Shown here: positions 9,071 through 17,908 of the stretch, in pieces | Numbering within the stretch: the stretch's first letter is position 1 | Layout: the number at the start of each line of letters is the position of its first letter | Source: Bacillota bacterium | GTDB lineage: Bacteria; Bacillota_I; Bacilli_A; RF39; UBA660 | Length of the DNA: 64,000 bases | NCBI GenBank assembly: GCA_015059425.1 | Contig: SVAM01000008.1 | Span: 1-64,000, forward strand | Direction: 5' to 3' | Notes under the pieces: model-generated | The model's input: the letters and a program-made list of their open reading frames with translations, nothing else | Told to the model about the DNA's origin: nothing | The model's database searches: none | Position numbers and translations under genes: made by a program

Positions 9071-10072
9071 CTAATTTTTTTTAATATAATGCCACGCATC
9101 TTTACACATATCTTCTAAACTTAATTCTGCTTTCCATTTTAAATTTTCTTTGGCATTGCTTGGATCCGCATAACATTCTGCTATATCTCCAGGGCGTCTT
9201 TCGACAATTTGATAAGGTATTTCGACATTATTTACTTTTATGAATGTATTAACAAGTTCTAATACGCTATAACCATTACCTGTACCTAAATTAAAAACAT
9301 CTAAACAACTTTCATCCCTAAACAGTTTATCTAAGCTTTTTACATGTCCTTTAGCTAAATCAATAACGTGTATATAATCTCTTACTCCAGTTCCGTCTTT
9401 AGTGCTGTAATCATTTCCAAATATATTTAAATGTGATATTTCTTTATTAGCAACTTTTACAATATAAGGCATTAAATTATTAGGTATACCGTTTGGAGAT
9501 TCACCAATTAAACCACTTTTGTGAGCTCCAACAGGATTAAAATATCTTAAGATTGATATACCCCATTCGTTATTTGATGTATATAGATCTTTTAAGATGC
9601 CTTCTATGTATAATTTAGTTGACCCATAAGGATTAGTTGTCATTAATCTGCAATTTTCATCTAAAGGTAATTTTTCAGGTTCACCATAAACTGTCGCGCT
9701 TGAAGAAAAAACTAATTTTTTGCAATCAAATTCTTGCATTACTTCTAGCAAGCTTAAGGTACTATCGATATTATTTCTATAATACATTAATGGGTTAGCT
9801 ACACTTTCTCCAACTGCTTTATATCCCGCAAAATGAATAACTGCATCTATTTCATTATCTTTAAATACTTTTTGTAATTCTGCTTTATTACATATATCTA
9901 TTTCATAAAAATTAAAATCTTTACCAGTTATTTTTTTTATATTCTCTATCGAATTTATGTTTGAATTATAGAAATTATCCGCAACTATAATTTTATATCC
10001 TGACTCTAAAAGTTCTACTGCAGTATGAGAGCCAATATAACCCGCACCACCAGTAATAAATATTGTTTTCAT
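9071..10072 (-). CDS. galE: UDP-glucose 4-epimerase
   Basis: Interconverts UDP-glucose and UDP-galactose in the cytoplasm, supplying donors to the glycosyltransferases. The sequence has the NAD-binding GGAGYIGS, the FSSSATVYG strand, the catalytic YGSTK (Y-x3-K), GVRDYIHV and ERRPGDIAE, all standard for GalE. The start chosen gives MKTIFITGGAGYIG with AGGAA upstream; a 10-codon longer reading frame has no better signal. Length (333 residues) fits the family. It is the second gene of the operon. Confidence 0.96.
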   Translation of the reverse strand: MKTIFITGGAGYIGSHTAVELLESGYKIIVADNFYNSNINSIENIKKITGKDFNFYEIDICNKAELQKVFKDNEIDAVIHFAGYKAVGESVANPLMYYRNNIDSTLSLLEVMQEFDCKKLVFSSSATVYGEPEKLPLDENCRLMTTNPYGSTKLYIEGILKDLYTSNNEWGISILRYFNPVGAHKSGLIGESPNGIPNNLMPYIVKVANKEISHLNIFGNDYSTKDGTGVRDYIHVIDLAKGHVKSLDKLFRDESCLDVFNLGTGNGYSVLELVNTFIKVNNVEIPYQIVERRPGDIAECYADPSNAKENLKWKAELSLEDMCKDAWHYIKKN

Positions 10073-10073
10073 T

Positions 10074-11126
10074 TTATTTTTCCTTTCTTTTTTTATGCTC
10101 AAATAAAATATTTGTTTTTAAAATAAGGAATAAGAAGAAAATCATTAATACTATATACATAGCAATTGCTTGTTTGTGATCTCCTAATACATATAATATT
10201 GATATCGCGGAAAATAAAGCATTTATAAAGTAAATTATTAACACTGTTTTTGTTGTTGATGATGTCATTCTTAACAATTGGTGATGCAAATGTTCTTTAT
10301 CCGGTTTGCCAATTGATTCTTTTTTTATTAGTCTTCTTATTATAGCAATTAATGTATCAAAAATTGGAATAAACAATAATAGTATTGGAATTATTATTGA
10401 TGTTATGGTCGTTACTTTATAACCCAAAAGGGCTATAACCGCAATCATAAATCCCAAAAACATACTTCCTGTGTCACCCATAAATATTTTTGCTGGTGGA
10501 AAGTTATGAAATAAAAATCCTAAAGTGCTTCCTAACATAATAAGAGATAATATTACATCTAATCCCCCTAGTTTGTTTAAAACAAATCCTAATATGGCTA
10601 TTGTCGCAAAATATATAGAACTTATTCCTGATGCTAATCCGTCTAGCCCATCTATCAAATTAATCGCATTTATAATTGCTACAATAAATATCGTTGACAA
10701 AATCATGTTTATCAATGTTGGAAAGACAAAGGTATAACCCAAAAGAGTAATATTTGTAAAAAACAATTTGCCATAGAAAACTACTATTGCTGCGGCTACT
10801 ATTTGACATAAAAACTTGTGCTTTGCTTTTAATGGATTAATATCATCTACTATACCAGTTAAAATAATTATAAAACCTCCTATCAAAACGCTTAACATTT
10901 GAGTAGATAGAGTTCCATATAACATATATCCTAATAAAAATGATAAAAATATTGCTAAACCACCAATTCTAGGCATCGGTTGTTTGTGTACTTTTCTTTC
11001 GTTTGGCATATCCAATGCATTAATTTGAACTGCTACTTTTTTAATGATATATACCAAAAGCATACTGGCAACAAATGTTACCAATACAATATTTGCGATA
11101 TTAAAACCATTTACTTCTAAATTCAT
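10074..11126 (-). CDS. tagO: Undecaprenyl-phosphate sugar-1-phosphate transferase (WecA/TagO/MraY family)
   Basis: Integral membrane enzyme that starts glycan synthesis by moving a HexNAc-1-phosphate from a UDP-sugar to undecaprenyl phosphate. About ten hydrophobic segments are visible. Family motifs include GIVDD, NLIDGLDGLA, FMGDTGSMFLGF and HLHHQLLR. The ATG used has GGTGAT five bases upstream; a GTG nine bases earlier lies inside that site. As first gene behind the cluster promoter it is the likely initiating enzyme of the whole pathway. TagO/WecA is preferred over MraY because of the HHQLLR loop and the context. Confidence 0.9.
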   Translation of the reverse strand: MNLEVNGFNIANIVLVTFVASMLLVYIIKKVAVQINALDMPNERKVHKQPMPRIGGLAIFLSFLLGYMLYGTLSTQMLSVLIGGFIIILTGIVDDINPLKAKHKFLCQIVAAAIVVFYGKLFFTNITLLGYTFVFPTLINMILSTIFIVAIINAINLIDGLDGLASGISSIYFATIAILGFVLNKLGGLDVILSLIMLGSTLGFLFHNFPPAKIFMGDTGSMFLGFMIAVIALLGYKVTTITSIIIPILLLFIPIFDTLIAIIRRLIKKESIGKPDKEHLHHQLLRMTSSTTKTVLIIYFINALFSAISILYVLGDHKQAIAMYIVLMIFFLFLILKTNILFEHKKRKEK

Positions 11127-11144
11127 ATAAATCACCGTATTATA

Positions 11145-11173
11145 ATTATAACAACTTTTTAGAATAAGTTAAA
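11145..11173 (-). promoter_or_regulatory. Promoter of the polysaccharide operon
   Basis: TTTAAC, 17 bases, then a perfect TATAAT on the minus strand. A second overlapping TATAAT lies six bases further down. The -35 is weak. It sits directly before tagO and after the terminator of the preceding unit. Confidence 0.5.
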
Positions 11174-11196
11174 GGTTTTTCGATAATTTATTACAT

Positions 11197-11229
11197 TTAA
11201 AAAGCACAATTTGTTTTAAATTGTACTTT
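11197..11229 (-). terminator. Rho-independent terminator of the cysS unit
   Basis: On the minus strand AAAGTACAATTT pairs with AAATTGTGCTTT around a 5-base loop, followed by a run of T. It separates the cysS/YugP-like transcript from the polysaccharide operon. Confidence 0.75.
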
Positions 11230-11860
11230 ATCTAAAATTGTTTATAAATCTATATGGCAAATTTACGATATTTAATAGTTGTAAAAATATCATATATTCT
11301 TTATATTCATCAAATGGTTTTATAATTTTATTATTTTCAACAAATTTATATAATTTTTCTATATCCTCTAAAGATTTACCAAATATGTTTAGTATTAGTA
11401 TTTCTAATATAAGTGCCATTATGAATAATATAAATCCAAAATGCATAAAAGAAGAATTATTAAGTAGAGTTCCTAATATAACCATTATGTATGATGACAT
11501 AACTATAAAGGAACTTAAGTTATGTCCTTTAGGAGCTTTTTCTTTTTCTTTGTCTGTTTCTAAAGCAGTATTAAAGGCTACAAATGCTGCGTAAAGATCT
11601 GTTCCGTCAAAAACTTCAGGTGATAATTTTATAACATTACGATTTATATTATAATGATCTAAAAATTTGCCTTTCTTTTTTATTATATGTGGTTCTTTAT
11701 TGGATACTTTTTCGCTTATTTTTTTAGCTATTTCAAAACCTGATAATTCAGTTTCATTCTTAATATTTTTTAATTTTTTTGATAATGAAGCAAAATATAA
11801 ATTCGCTAAAAATATTATTACTATTATTATTAAAAATAATATTTCAATTATTAGTCCCAT
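11228..11860 (-). CDS. YugP-like membrane protein lacking the zinc-protease motif
   Basis: The N-terminal membrane segment is followed by a region that aligns well with the YugP/Zn_peptidase_2 family: LSGFEIAKKI, then FLDHYNINRNVIKLSPEVFDG. In the family the next helix holds the zinc-binding HEAGH. Here the aligned residues 97-101 are NTALE, so both histidines and the glutamate are gone. Two further hydrophobic segments follow. The protein is therefore probably a catalytically dead relative. Its ATG overlaps the cysS stop (TAATG), so it is translated with CysRS. Role unknown. Confidence 0.7.
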   Translation of the reverse strand: MGLIIEILFLIIIVIIFLANLYFASLSKKLKNIKNETELSGFEIAKKISEKVSNKEPHIIKKKGKFLDHYNINRNVIKLSPEVFDGTDLYAAFVAFNTALETDKEKEKAPKGHNLSSFIVMSSYIMVILGTLLNNSSFMHFGFILFIMALILEILILNIFGKSLEDIEKLYKFVENNKIIKPFDEYKEYMIFLQLLNIVNLPYRFINNFR

Positions 11861-13245
11861 TAAGCTACCTCGTATGTTGTGCCTTCTCTTGTATCTTTTA
11901 ATATTATGCCTTTTTCTTGCAATTCATTTCTAATTGCATCTGCAGTTGCATAATCTTTATTTTGTTTAGCAGCGTTTCTTTTTTCAATCATTTCTAAGAT
12001 ATACGGTTCATCCATTTCTTTTGTTTCTTTTTTAGTTAAATCTAGTGATAAAACTGTATCCATAAACTTGATAATTTCTTTTTTAGTAGATTCGTTAGTA
12101 TCACTTTTTAATACATCATAAATTAAAGTTATAGCATTAGCAGTATTTATATCATCACTGATACATTCTTTAAATTTATTAATGAATTCTTCTTTTAAAT
12201 TATTATCTATTTCTTGATTATCTTTTAAGTTAGATACTTTATTTCTTAACTTTTTATAAGCATTTTCGGCACCATCTAAAGAATCAAAGCTAAATGTTAG
12301 TTGTTTACGATAATGACTTTGTAATACCATAAATCTATAACTTAACGGATTATATCCTAATTCTTCTAAATATGATACAGTCAATGTTTTACCTTTTGAT
12401 TTACTCATTTTTCCACTTTGATCATTTAAGTGTTCCCCGTGTACCCAATATTTACACCATTTGTGGCCTATATAACTTTCAGACTGCGCTATTTCATTAG
12501 TGTGATGTGGGAATATATTATCTACTCCTCCACAGTGAATATCAATATATTCTCCTAAATGTTTTAAAGAAATACCTGAACATTCAATGTGCCATCCTGG
12601 ATATCCTTTTCCAAATGGACTTTCCCATTTTAATTCTTGGTCTTCAAATTTAGATTTAGTAAACCATAATACAAAGTCTGTTTTATTTCTCTTATTTGTA
12701 TCTTCTTCTACTGAATCTCTTACACCACTTATTAACTCTTCACTTACGTGATTAGTTAGTTTGTAATAATCTTCTAATTTTGATGTATCAAAATATATAT
12801 TTCCATTAGATTCATAAGCATAACCTGTTTCTAATAGTTTAGTTATAATTTTTATATACTCATCTATATTTTCAGTAGCAGGACTTACTATATCTGGTTT
12901 TTTGATATTTAATTTTTCGGCATCATTAAAGAAAGCTTCAGTATAAAATTTAGCTATATCTAACACTGTTTTATTTTCTTTTTTAGCACTAGATACCATT
13001 TTATCATCACCAGTATCAGCGTCACTACTTAAATGTCCTACATCTGTGATATTCATAACACGTGTTACTTTATAATCTAAAGCTCTTAAACTTTTCTCTA
13101 AGATATCTTCCATGATATAAGTTCTTAAATTTCCTATGTGAGCAAAACTATATACTGTAGGTCCACATGTATACATTTTTACTACTCCTTCTTCCCACGG
13201 AGTAAATTTTTCTATTTTTCTTGTTTCTGTATTATAAAGATTCAT
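11860..13245 (-). CDS. cysS: Cysteinyl-tRNA synthetase
   Basis: Class I synthetase charging tRNA-Cys. Visible are YTCGPTVYSFAHIGNLRTY (zinc cysteine plus HIGN), GWHIECSG, HHTNEIAQSE and the KMSKSKG loop. The C-terminal helical domain ends in NEL-x-EKGI-x-LKDT. Length (461 residues) is normal. SD is GGTGAT. It is the first gene of a two-gene unit with the YugP-like protein. Promoter and an upstream terminator overlap in the 80-base leader. Confidence 0.97.
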   Translation of the reverse strand: MNLYNTETRKIEKFTPWEEGVVKMYTCGPTVYSFAHIGNLRTYIMEDILEKSLRALDYKVTRVMNITDVGHLSSDADTGDDKMVSSAKKENKTVLDIAKFYTEAFFNDAEKLNIKKPDIVSPATENIDEYIKIITKLLETGYAYESNGNIYFDTSKLEDYYKLTNHVSEELISGVRDSVEEDTNKRNKTDFVLWFTKSKFEDQELKWESPFGKGYPGWHIECSGISLKHLGEYIDIHCGGVDNIFPHHTNEIAQSESYIGHKWCKYWVHGEHLNDQSGKMSKSKGKTLTVSYLEELGYNPLSYRFMVLQSHYRKQLTFSFDSLDGAENAYKKLRNKVSNLKDNQEIDNNLKEEFINKFKECISDDINTANAITLIYDVLKSDTNESTKKEIIKFMDTVLSLDLTKKETKEMDEPYILEMIEKRNAAKQNKDYATADAIRNELQEKGIILKDTREGTTYEVA

Positions 13246-13273
13246 CTAAATCACCTTTTCTTTAGTATATTAT

Positions 13274-13302
13274 ATTATAAAATTAAGCAAAAAAAAAGTA
13301 AA
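13274..13302 (-). promoter_or_regulatory. Promoter of cysS
   Basis: TTTACT, 17 bases, TATAAT on the minus strand. The -35 box lies within the T-tract arm of the terminator of the upstream gene, an economical arrangement seen again at 38780-38820. Confidence 0.5.
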
Positions 13303-13323
13303 TGTTATATTTCATTTACTTTT
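13289..13323 (-). terminator. Terminator after the anchored protein gene
   Basis: AAAAGTAAATG and CATTTACTTTT form an 11-bp stem; on the minus strand nine T follow. Strong intrinsic terminator. Confidence 0.85.
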
Positions 13324-13326
13324 AGG

Positions 13327-14121
13327 TTAGCAAGCTCCTGCTCCGTCTAATGGTGAAGTTTCACTTATTAGTTCTTTATTTACTTTATCATCATTTATTG
13401 TAATTTTGTATTCATTTAGTTTATTACAAAATTCTGTTTGTAAATACCAAATGCCATTATCAATAAAATAAGGTCTATAACCTGTTTCATAATTAAAATT
13501 ATATGATTTCCCTTGACAATTTTCACAGCTATTAATGCTTTGTCCATGAAGTTGTATCCTATCTAAATACAAAAGTTTACCTTCGTCATTTATTATATAT
13601 AAGTTTTTTCCTGCTCCAATTTCAGTCAAGTATTCATCAAAATATAACAAATATTCCTTGTCTTGATTTATAATTTTCAAATTTGCAGAAATATTTTTTA
13701 TTATATCATCTTTTATAGTTTGTAATGCAGATTCATTATAATAACGATTTGGTTCTACTATATATTCACTATATCTTACTATATTATTATTTAGAAAAAT
13801 GTCATAACTAATACTTTTAAATTCTTCATTGCCAAACTTGTTTTCCTGTATATAAAATTTAAAAGTCAATTTTACATTTTTATCATTTACTTTTTTGTTA
13901 TACTCTTCTACATGTATATATTCTTTTTCTTCATTATCTTCTGAATTGTTTGTATTATTATCCAAATCCGTTTCTTCATCATTAGAATCATTATTTTTAT
14001 TTGGTTCCTTATTATTGTTAATATCATTTTTATATTTATTAGACATAAACATATAAGTTGCTCCGCTTGATAATACAATTGCAAGTATTAGTATTGTTAT
14101 AATTAAAATATTTCTCTTCAT
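13327..14121 (-). CDS. Signal-anchored extracellular protein of unknown function
   Basis: Starts MKRNILIITILILAIVLSSGA, one membrane anchor, then a low-complexity linker rich in N, D and E (about residues 35-70) and a roughly 190-residue outer domain of predicted beta strands. Four cysteines near the C-terminus (in SCENC, FCNKL and the final GAC) could form disulfides outside the cell. There is no lipobox. The start has AAAGGTG upstream; a longer frame reaching through the promoter is not credible. Flanked by its own strong promoter and terminator, so it is a single-gene unit. Family not recognised. Confidence 0.75.
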   Translation of the reverse strand: MKRNILIITILILAIVLSSGATYMFMSNKYKNDINNNKEPNKNNDSNDEETDLDNNTNNSEDNEEKEYIHVEEYNKKVNDKNVKLTFKFYIQENKFGNEEFKSISYDIFLNNNIVRYSEYIVEPNRYYNESALQTIKDDIIKNISANLKIINQDKEYLLYFDEYLTEIGAGKNLYIINDEGKLLYLDRIQLHGQSINSCENCQGKSYNFNYETGYRPYFIDNGIWYLQTEFCNKLNEYKITINDDKVNKELISETSPLDGAGAC

Positions 14122-14145
14122 TTTCAACACCTTTTCTATGCTATA

Positions 14146-14175
14146 ATTATAGCCTCCCCCTATGTTGTTTGTCAA
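14146..14175 (-). promoter_or_regulatory. Strong sigma-A promoter
   Basis: Consensus TTGACA, 18 bases, consensus TATAAT, ending 25 bases before the start codon of the anchored protein gene. Confidence 0.85.
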
Positions 14176-14321
14176 TGGGAGTTTATAATATATTTGTACA
14201 ACTTTTATAGATGGGTATTATATATAATCCGTATTTCATTTGCTTTTTCGAGAAAAATTAGAAATACGTTCCTAGAAATTGGCAAATAAGCATAAATATT
14301 TTTTATTAGATATAAACTCTT

Positions 14322-15857
14322 TTATAATTCATTATAATCATTTACCTTATTTATGTTATTTTGATATTCATTTATTATTAATGTAGTTGTAGTAAGTAAC
14401 ATGCCGGCAATAGAACTAGCATTTTTTAATGAATTTATTATTACTTCTGTAGTATCTAAAACTTCTGTTTCTTGAATATTTTCATAGGTATCATTTTTTA
14501 CATTATATAAAATTTCATAATTATTTTCTTTTATTTTATTTAATATTTTATCCTTTTCTAATCCGGCATTTTCTAATATTTGTTTTATTGGTTTAGTTAA
14601 AGCTATTTTTAGTATTTTCTCTATACCATTGGCTTTTAAATTTTCACTTAATTTTAATAATATTATTCCACTTCCAGGTACTATACCTTTATTTGCACTA
14701 TTTAGTGCACATAATGCATCATCAAAACGCATTTTCTTTTCTCTACGTTCTGTAGTTGTTACTGCTCCTACTAATATTTCTGCGGTACCATTTTTAAACA
14801 TTGCTAGCCTATTATCAATATTTTTAATTATATTTTTTTTGGTTTCTAATTCTTTTATTCTTTCTTCAACTTTTGCATTTGTTTTAAAACTTATTTTTGT
14901 TTTATCTTTTTCAATTAGTATACTTTCAATTTGCCCTAGAATATTTATGTTAATATCTTCTAAGTTATAAACAATATTAGTATTAGAAATTATTGCTATA
15001 TCACTTAGTATATCTAATTCTTCTTCACCGTATCCTGGTGATTTTAATAATATTATTTTCATGTTGTTTTCATAATATAAATTAACTATCTCATTAATTA
15101 AATATTCATTATAATCTTTAGCTATAATTATTAGGCTTTCATTTGTTTTAAATATATAATTTATAATACTACTTATATCTTCTATATCTTTTATTTCTTT
15201 ATTTGTTATTAATATTTTAGAATTATCTATGTTTATTTTTTCATCTTTAAAAAAATACGGAGATGCAATAAGTGTATCAAAATAATATCCTTTTAAATAA
15301 GTAATAATTGTATCTTCTTTATCATACTCTTTGATCTTTATAGCATTTGCTCCAACTTTTTTGTAGGCTTCTATTAGCAGTTCCCCTATAGTACTATCAT
15401 TTGCAGAAATATTTACAATACTTGCTAATTCTTTTAGCGTTGCAACTTTACTTTCTTTTTTTATTTCTTCAATTATTTTTAATGTTTGTTCATCTAGTTC
15501 TCTTTTTAATATAACTTGATTGTACCCTTCTTGAATTAACTTTCTACCTTCTAAAAATATACTTTCTAATAATACTAAAGTAGTAGTGGTACCATCTCCA
15601 ACGGTTTCATTGGTTTTAATAGATGCTTCTTTGGTTAATTCTAATATTGTGTTGATTACTGGGTCTTCACTTTCTATATTTTCAGCAATAGTCACACCAT
15701 CATTAGTAATAAATGGGCTAAATGTTGAATGGTCAATAATAACATTGCTTCCCTTAGGCCCTAATGTAGTTTTTACTGCTCCACATAATAATTTTATTCC
15801 TTCTATCATTTTTTCTTGTAATTCATCATTACTAACTACTCTTTTCAATATTATCAC
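14322..15857 (-). CDS. Divergent GroEL-type (group I) chaperonin
   Basis: Cpn60 family protein of 511 residues. The N-terminus has GAVKTTLGPKGSNVII, TNDGVTIAENIE and the ATP site VGDGTTTT (residues 86-93). Later come ERREKKMRFDDALCALNSA and GIVPGSG, as in GroEL. The apical domain is strongly divergent, the usual C-terminal GGM tail is absent, and no groES gene is adjacent. The start is GTG; a TTG three codons later with GTGAT upstream is an alternative. It overlaps the DNA-repair gene before it by 26 bases and appears to share its LexA-type promoter, unusual for a chaperonin. It could be a special-purpose paralogue rather than the housekeeping GroEL. Confidence 0.85.
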   Translation of the reverse strand: MIILKRVVSNDELQEKMIEGIKLLCGAVKTTLGPKGSNVIIDHSTFSPFITNDGVTIAENIESEDPVINTILELTKEASIKTNETVGDGTTTTLVLLESIFLEGRKLIQEGYNQVILKRELDEQTLKIIEEIKKESKVATLKELASIVNISANDSTIGELLIEAYKKVGANAIKIKEYDKEDTIITYLKGYYFDTLIASPYFFKDEKINIDNSKILITNKEIKDIEDISSIINYIFKTNESLIIIAKDYNEYLINEIVNLYYENNMKIILLKSPGYGEEELDILSDIAIISNTNIVYNLEDININILGQIESILIEKDKTKISFKTNAKVEERIKELETKKNIIKNIDNRLAMFKNGTAEILVGAVTTTERREKKMRFDDALCALNSANKGIVPGSGIILLKLSENLKANGIEKILKIALTKPIKQILENAGLEKDKILNKIKENNYEILYNVKNDTYENIQETEVLDTTEVIINSLKNASSIAGMLLTTTTLIINEYQNNINKVNDYNEL

Positions 15858-16581
15858 TCACTTCTATTATATATTTCCAATATTTCTTAGGCATAAAATT
15901 CATTCTACATTTATCATTTTTTCTTTCTTTTATGCCTATTGTTTCATAAAATGTACACCATAAGTCTTCATAATCGTTATTATCTATTTCTAAATCTATT
16001 AATAACCTTTTAGAATCTATTATGTAATAATTCTTTTTATCATATATACTTATTATTTCTCTTTTATTATCTTTTATAATCCAATAAAAATTACTTAGTC
16101 TATTTTTAAAATGTTTAGATATTATACTTAATATATTATTAGTAGGTTCTATCTCGGCATATAATACTCCATTATTTAACTCTTTGAACCTTACAAATCC
16201 TTTATATTTATGTGCTTCTCTACTTACATAATTAGATATTTTTAAAGATGCAGAAACACAATTTAAATTACGCATATTTAGTAATTTTTCTTTGTATTTA
16301 TAACTATTTAAAAATAAGTAATATATTATCAATTCTTTATTATCATCATTCGATAAATACACATAATACATAACTTTTAATAAATCAGAATTTAATCTTT
16401 TTATTTTGTTAATGACATTAGAATTATCAAAAAGATTTAAGTTTACTATTTCTTCTAAAAGATTTGGATTATAACCATTACTTTTTATATTATATGGTTT
16501 AATATTTTTATTTATTAATTCATCTATTAGTGTTAAAAGATTTATAAAATTATTATTATAGGTATATACTAAATTATCCAT
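15832..16581 (-). CDS. TIGR03915-type putative DNA repair protein
   Basis: Matches the family found beside the radical SAM protein of the next entry. It opens VYTYNNNFINLLTLIDELI, has ...EAHKYKGFVRFKELNNGVLYAEIEP in the middle and MPKKYWKYIIE near the C-terminus. The family is associated with DNA metabolism, but the chemistry is not known. Its start overlaps the radical SAM gene by 8 bases with no good SD, so it is likely translated by coupling. It is followed by, and overlaps, the chaperonin gene. Confidence 0.82.
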   Translation of the reverse strand: MDNLVYTYNNNFINLLTLIDELINKNIKPYNIKSNGYNPNLLEEIVNLNLFDNSNVINKIKRLNSDLLKVMYYVYLSNDDNKELIIYYLFLNSYKYKEKLLNMRNLNCVSASLKISNYVSREAHKYKGFVRFKELNNGVLYAEIEPTNNILSIISKHFKNRLSNFYWIIKDNKREIISIYDKKNYYIIDSKRLLIDLEIDNNDYEDLWCTFYETIGIKERKNDKCRMNFMPKKYWKYIIEVSDNIEKSS

Positions 16582-17788
16582 TAAATAAGCTTAATTGGTT
16601 ATGTTTAGTTTCTTTTTTATAATAATCTTCTAACACTAAATTCTTTTCAATAAATTCTTTTTTAAATAAACTTTTATCTATAAAATATTCATTATTACAG
16701 GTTATAAAATACTTTGCTCTTTTAAGTACTATTCCCATCTTTTTTAAATCTTTAAAAGTAATCTTAAAATATTTTCTAGAACTCACTATTCTTTTAGCAC
16801 TAGTTACTCCAATGCCTGGTACTTTTAATAAATCTAAATAAGTGGCCGTATTAATTTCTTTTGGGAATTCATTTAAATGTCTTAATGCGTAATCTGCTTT
16901 AGGATCAATTAATAAATTAAAATTAGGATTATTCTCATCTAATATATCACTTACTTTAAAACCATAATATCTAAGTAACCAATCTGCCTGATATAATCTG
17001 TTTTCTCTTTTTAATGGCGGTGTATTTAAAGCCGGCAATAACTTATCTTTATTTACTGGTACATAGGCTGAATAAAAAACTCTTTTTAAGTTATAGTTTT
17101 GATACATATTACTACTTCTATTCATAATATCTAAATCTGTTTCTTTAGTAGCGCCAATAATCATTTGCGTACTTTGACCTGCAGGTACAAATTTCTTACT
17201 TTTATTTTCTTTTACATATGACATTATTCTAGTTACTTTATCAGTTGTTTTATTAGGTGCTAAAAGTTTTAAACCACTATCTGTAGGTAGTTCAATATTT
17301 GCACTTAATCTATCTACTAAACTTCCTAATCTTTTAATTAGTATATCACTAGCTCCAGGAATGGCTTTAGCATGTATATAACCATTAAAATGATATTTAT
17401 TCCGTAGCATACTTATTGTTTTAATCATTAATTCCATTGTGTAATCTGGACTTTTTATTATACCAGAACTTAAAAACAAGCCTTCTATATAATTTCTTTT
17501 ATAAAAGTTTATGGTTATATCACAAATCTCTTCAGGAGTAAATATAGCCCTTTTTATATTATTACTTTTTCTATTTATACAATACTTACAATCAAAAATG
17601 CAACAGTTAGTCATTAATATTTTTAATAATGATATACATCTTCCATCACTTGCAAAAGAATGGCATATTCCAGAGTATGCAGCATTACCTATTCCATTAT
17701 TATTTTTTCTTGTACTTCCGCTTGATGAACAAGATGCATCATACTTTGCACTATCTGATAAAATTATTAATTTTTCTTTCAGATTCAT
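16574..17788 (-). CDS. TIGR03916-type radical SAM protein, putative DNA modification/repair
   Basis: Carries the radical SAM cluster motif C63-x3-C67-x2-C70 (CIFDCKYC), an N-terminal SDSAKYDASCSSSG segment, an AGQSTQMIIGAT strand and, near residue 325, a helix-hairpin-helix (DLLKVPGIGVTSAKRIV) suited to DNA contact. This matches the family of putative DNA repair radical SAM proteins that pair with TIGR03915. Its promoter contains a close match to the Firmicutes LexA (DinR) box, which agrees with a DNA-damage role. SD is AGGTGAT. Confidence 0.87.
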   Translation of the reverse strand: MNLKEKLIILSDSAKYDASCSSSGSTRKNNNGIGNAAYSGICHSFASDGRCISLLKILMTNCCIFDCKYCINRKSNNIKRAIFTPEEICDITINFYKRNYIEGLFLSSGIIKSPDYTMELMIKTISMLRNKYHFNGYIHAKAIPGASDILIKRLGSLVDRLSANIELPTDSGLKLLAPNKTTDKVTRIMSYVKENKSKKFVPAGQSTQMIIGATKETDLDIMNRSSNMYQNYNLKRVFYSAYVPVNKDKLLPALNTPPLKRENRLYQADWLLRYYGFKVSDILDENNPNFNLLIDPKADYALRHLNEFPKEINTATYLDLLKVPGIGVTSAKRIVSSRKYFKITFKDLKKMGIVLKRAKYFITCNNEYFIDKSLFKKEFIEKNLVLEDYYKKETKHNQLSLFNG

Positions 17789-17806
17789 AAAAAATCACCT
17801 AAAATA

Positions 17807-17835
17807 ATTATAGCAACATACGTTCGTTTTGTAAA
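17807..17835 (-). promoter_or_regulatory. Promoter of the repair-chaperonin operon
   Basis: TTTACA, 17 bases, TATAAT on the minus strand, 19 bases before the start codon of the radical SAM gene. A LexA-like box fills the spacer. Confidence 0.8.
17813..17826 (-). promoter_or_regulatory. LexA/DinR-type operator
   Basis: The minus strand reads CGAACGTATGTTGC, which fits the B. subtilis DinR consensus CGAACRNRYGTTYC at 13 of 14 positions. It lies exactly between the -35 and -10 boxes, so a bound repressor would block RNA polymerase. A weaker second match (CGAATATTTGTTTA) lies at 17832-17845. Confidence 0.72.
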
Positions 17836-17873
17836 CAAATATTCGATATAATTTTTTAGTAATTTTTGGCATT

Positions 17874-17908
17874 AAAAAAGAATAAACTTTTATAATTTAT
17901 TCTTTTTT
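17874..17908. terminator. A/T-flanked hairpin terminator
   Basis: AAAAAAGAATAAA pairs with TTTATTCTTTTTT around a 9-base loop. It ends the transcript of the upstream minus-strand gene and could work in both directions. Confidence 0.7.

Noticed and set aside
14320-14335. TTATAATTCATTATAA palindrome at the chaperonin stop as a terminator or CIRCE element
   Set aside because: It has no G-C pairs and no T tract, and does not match the CIRCE consensus.
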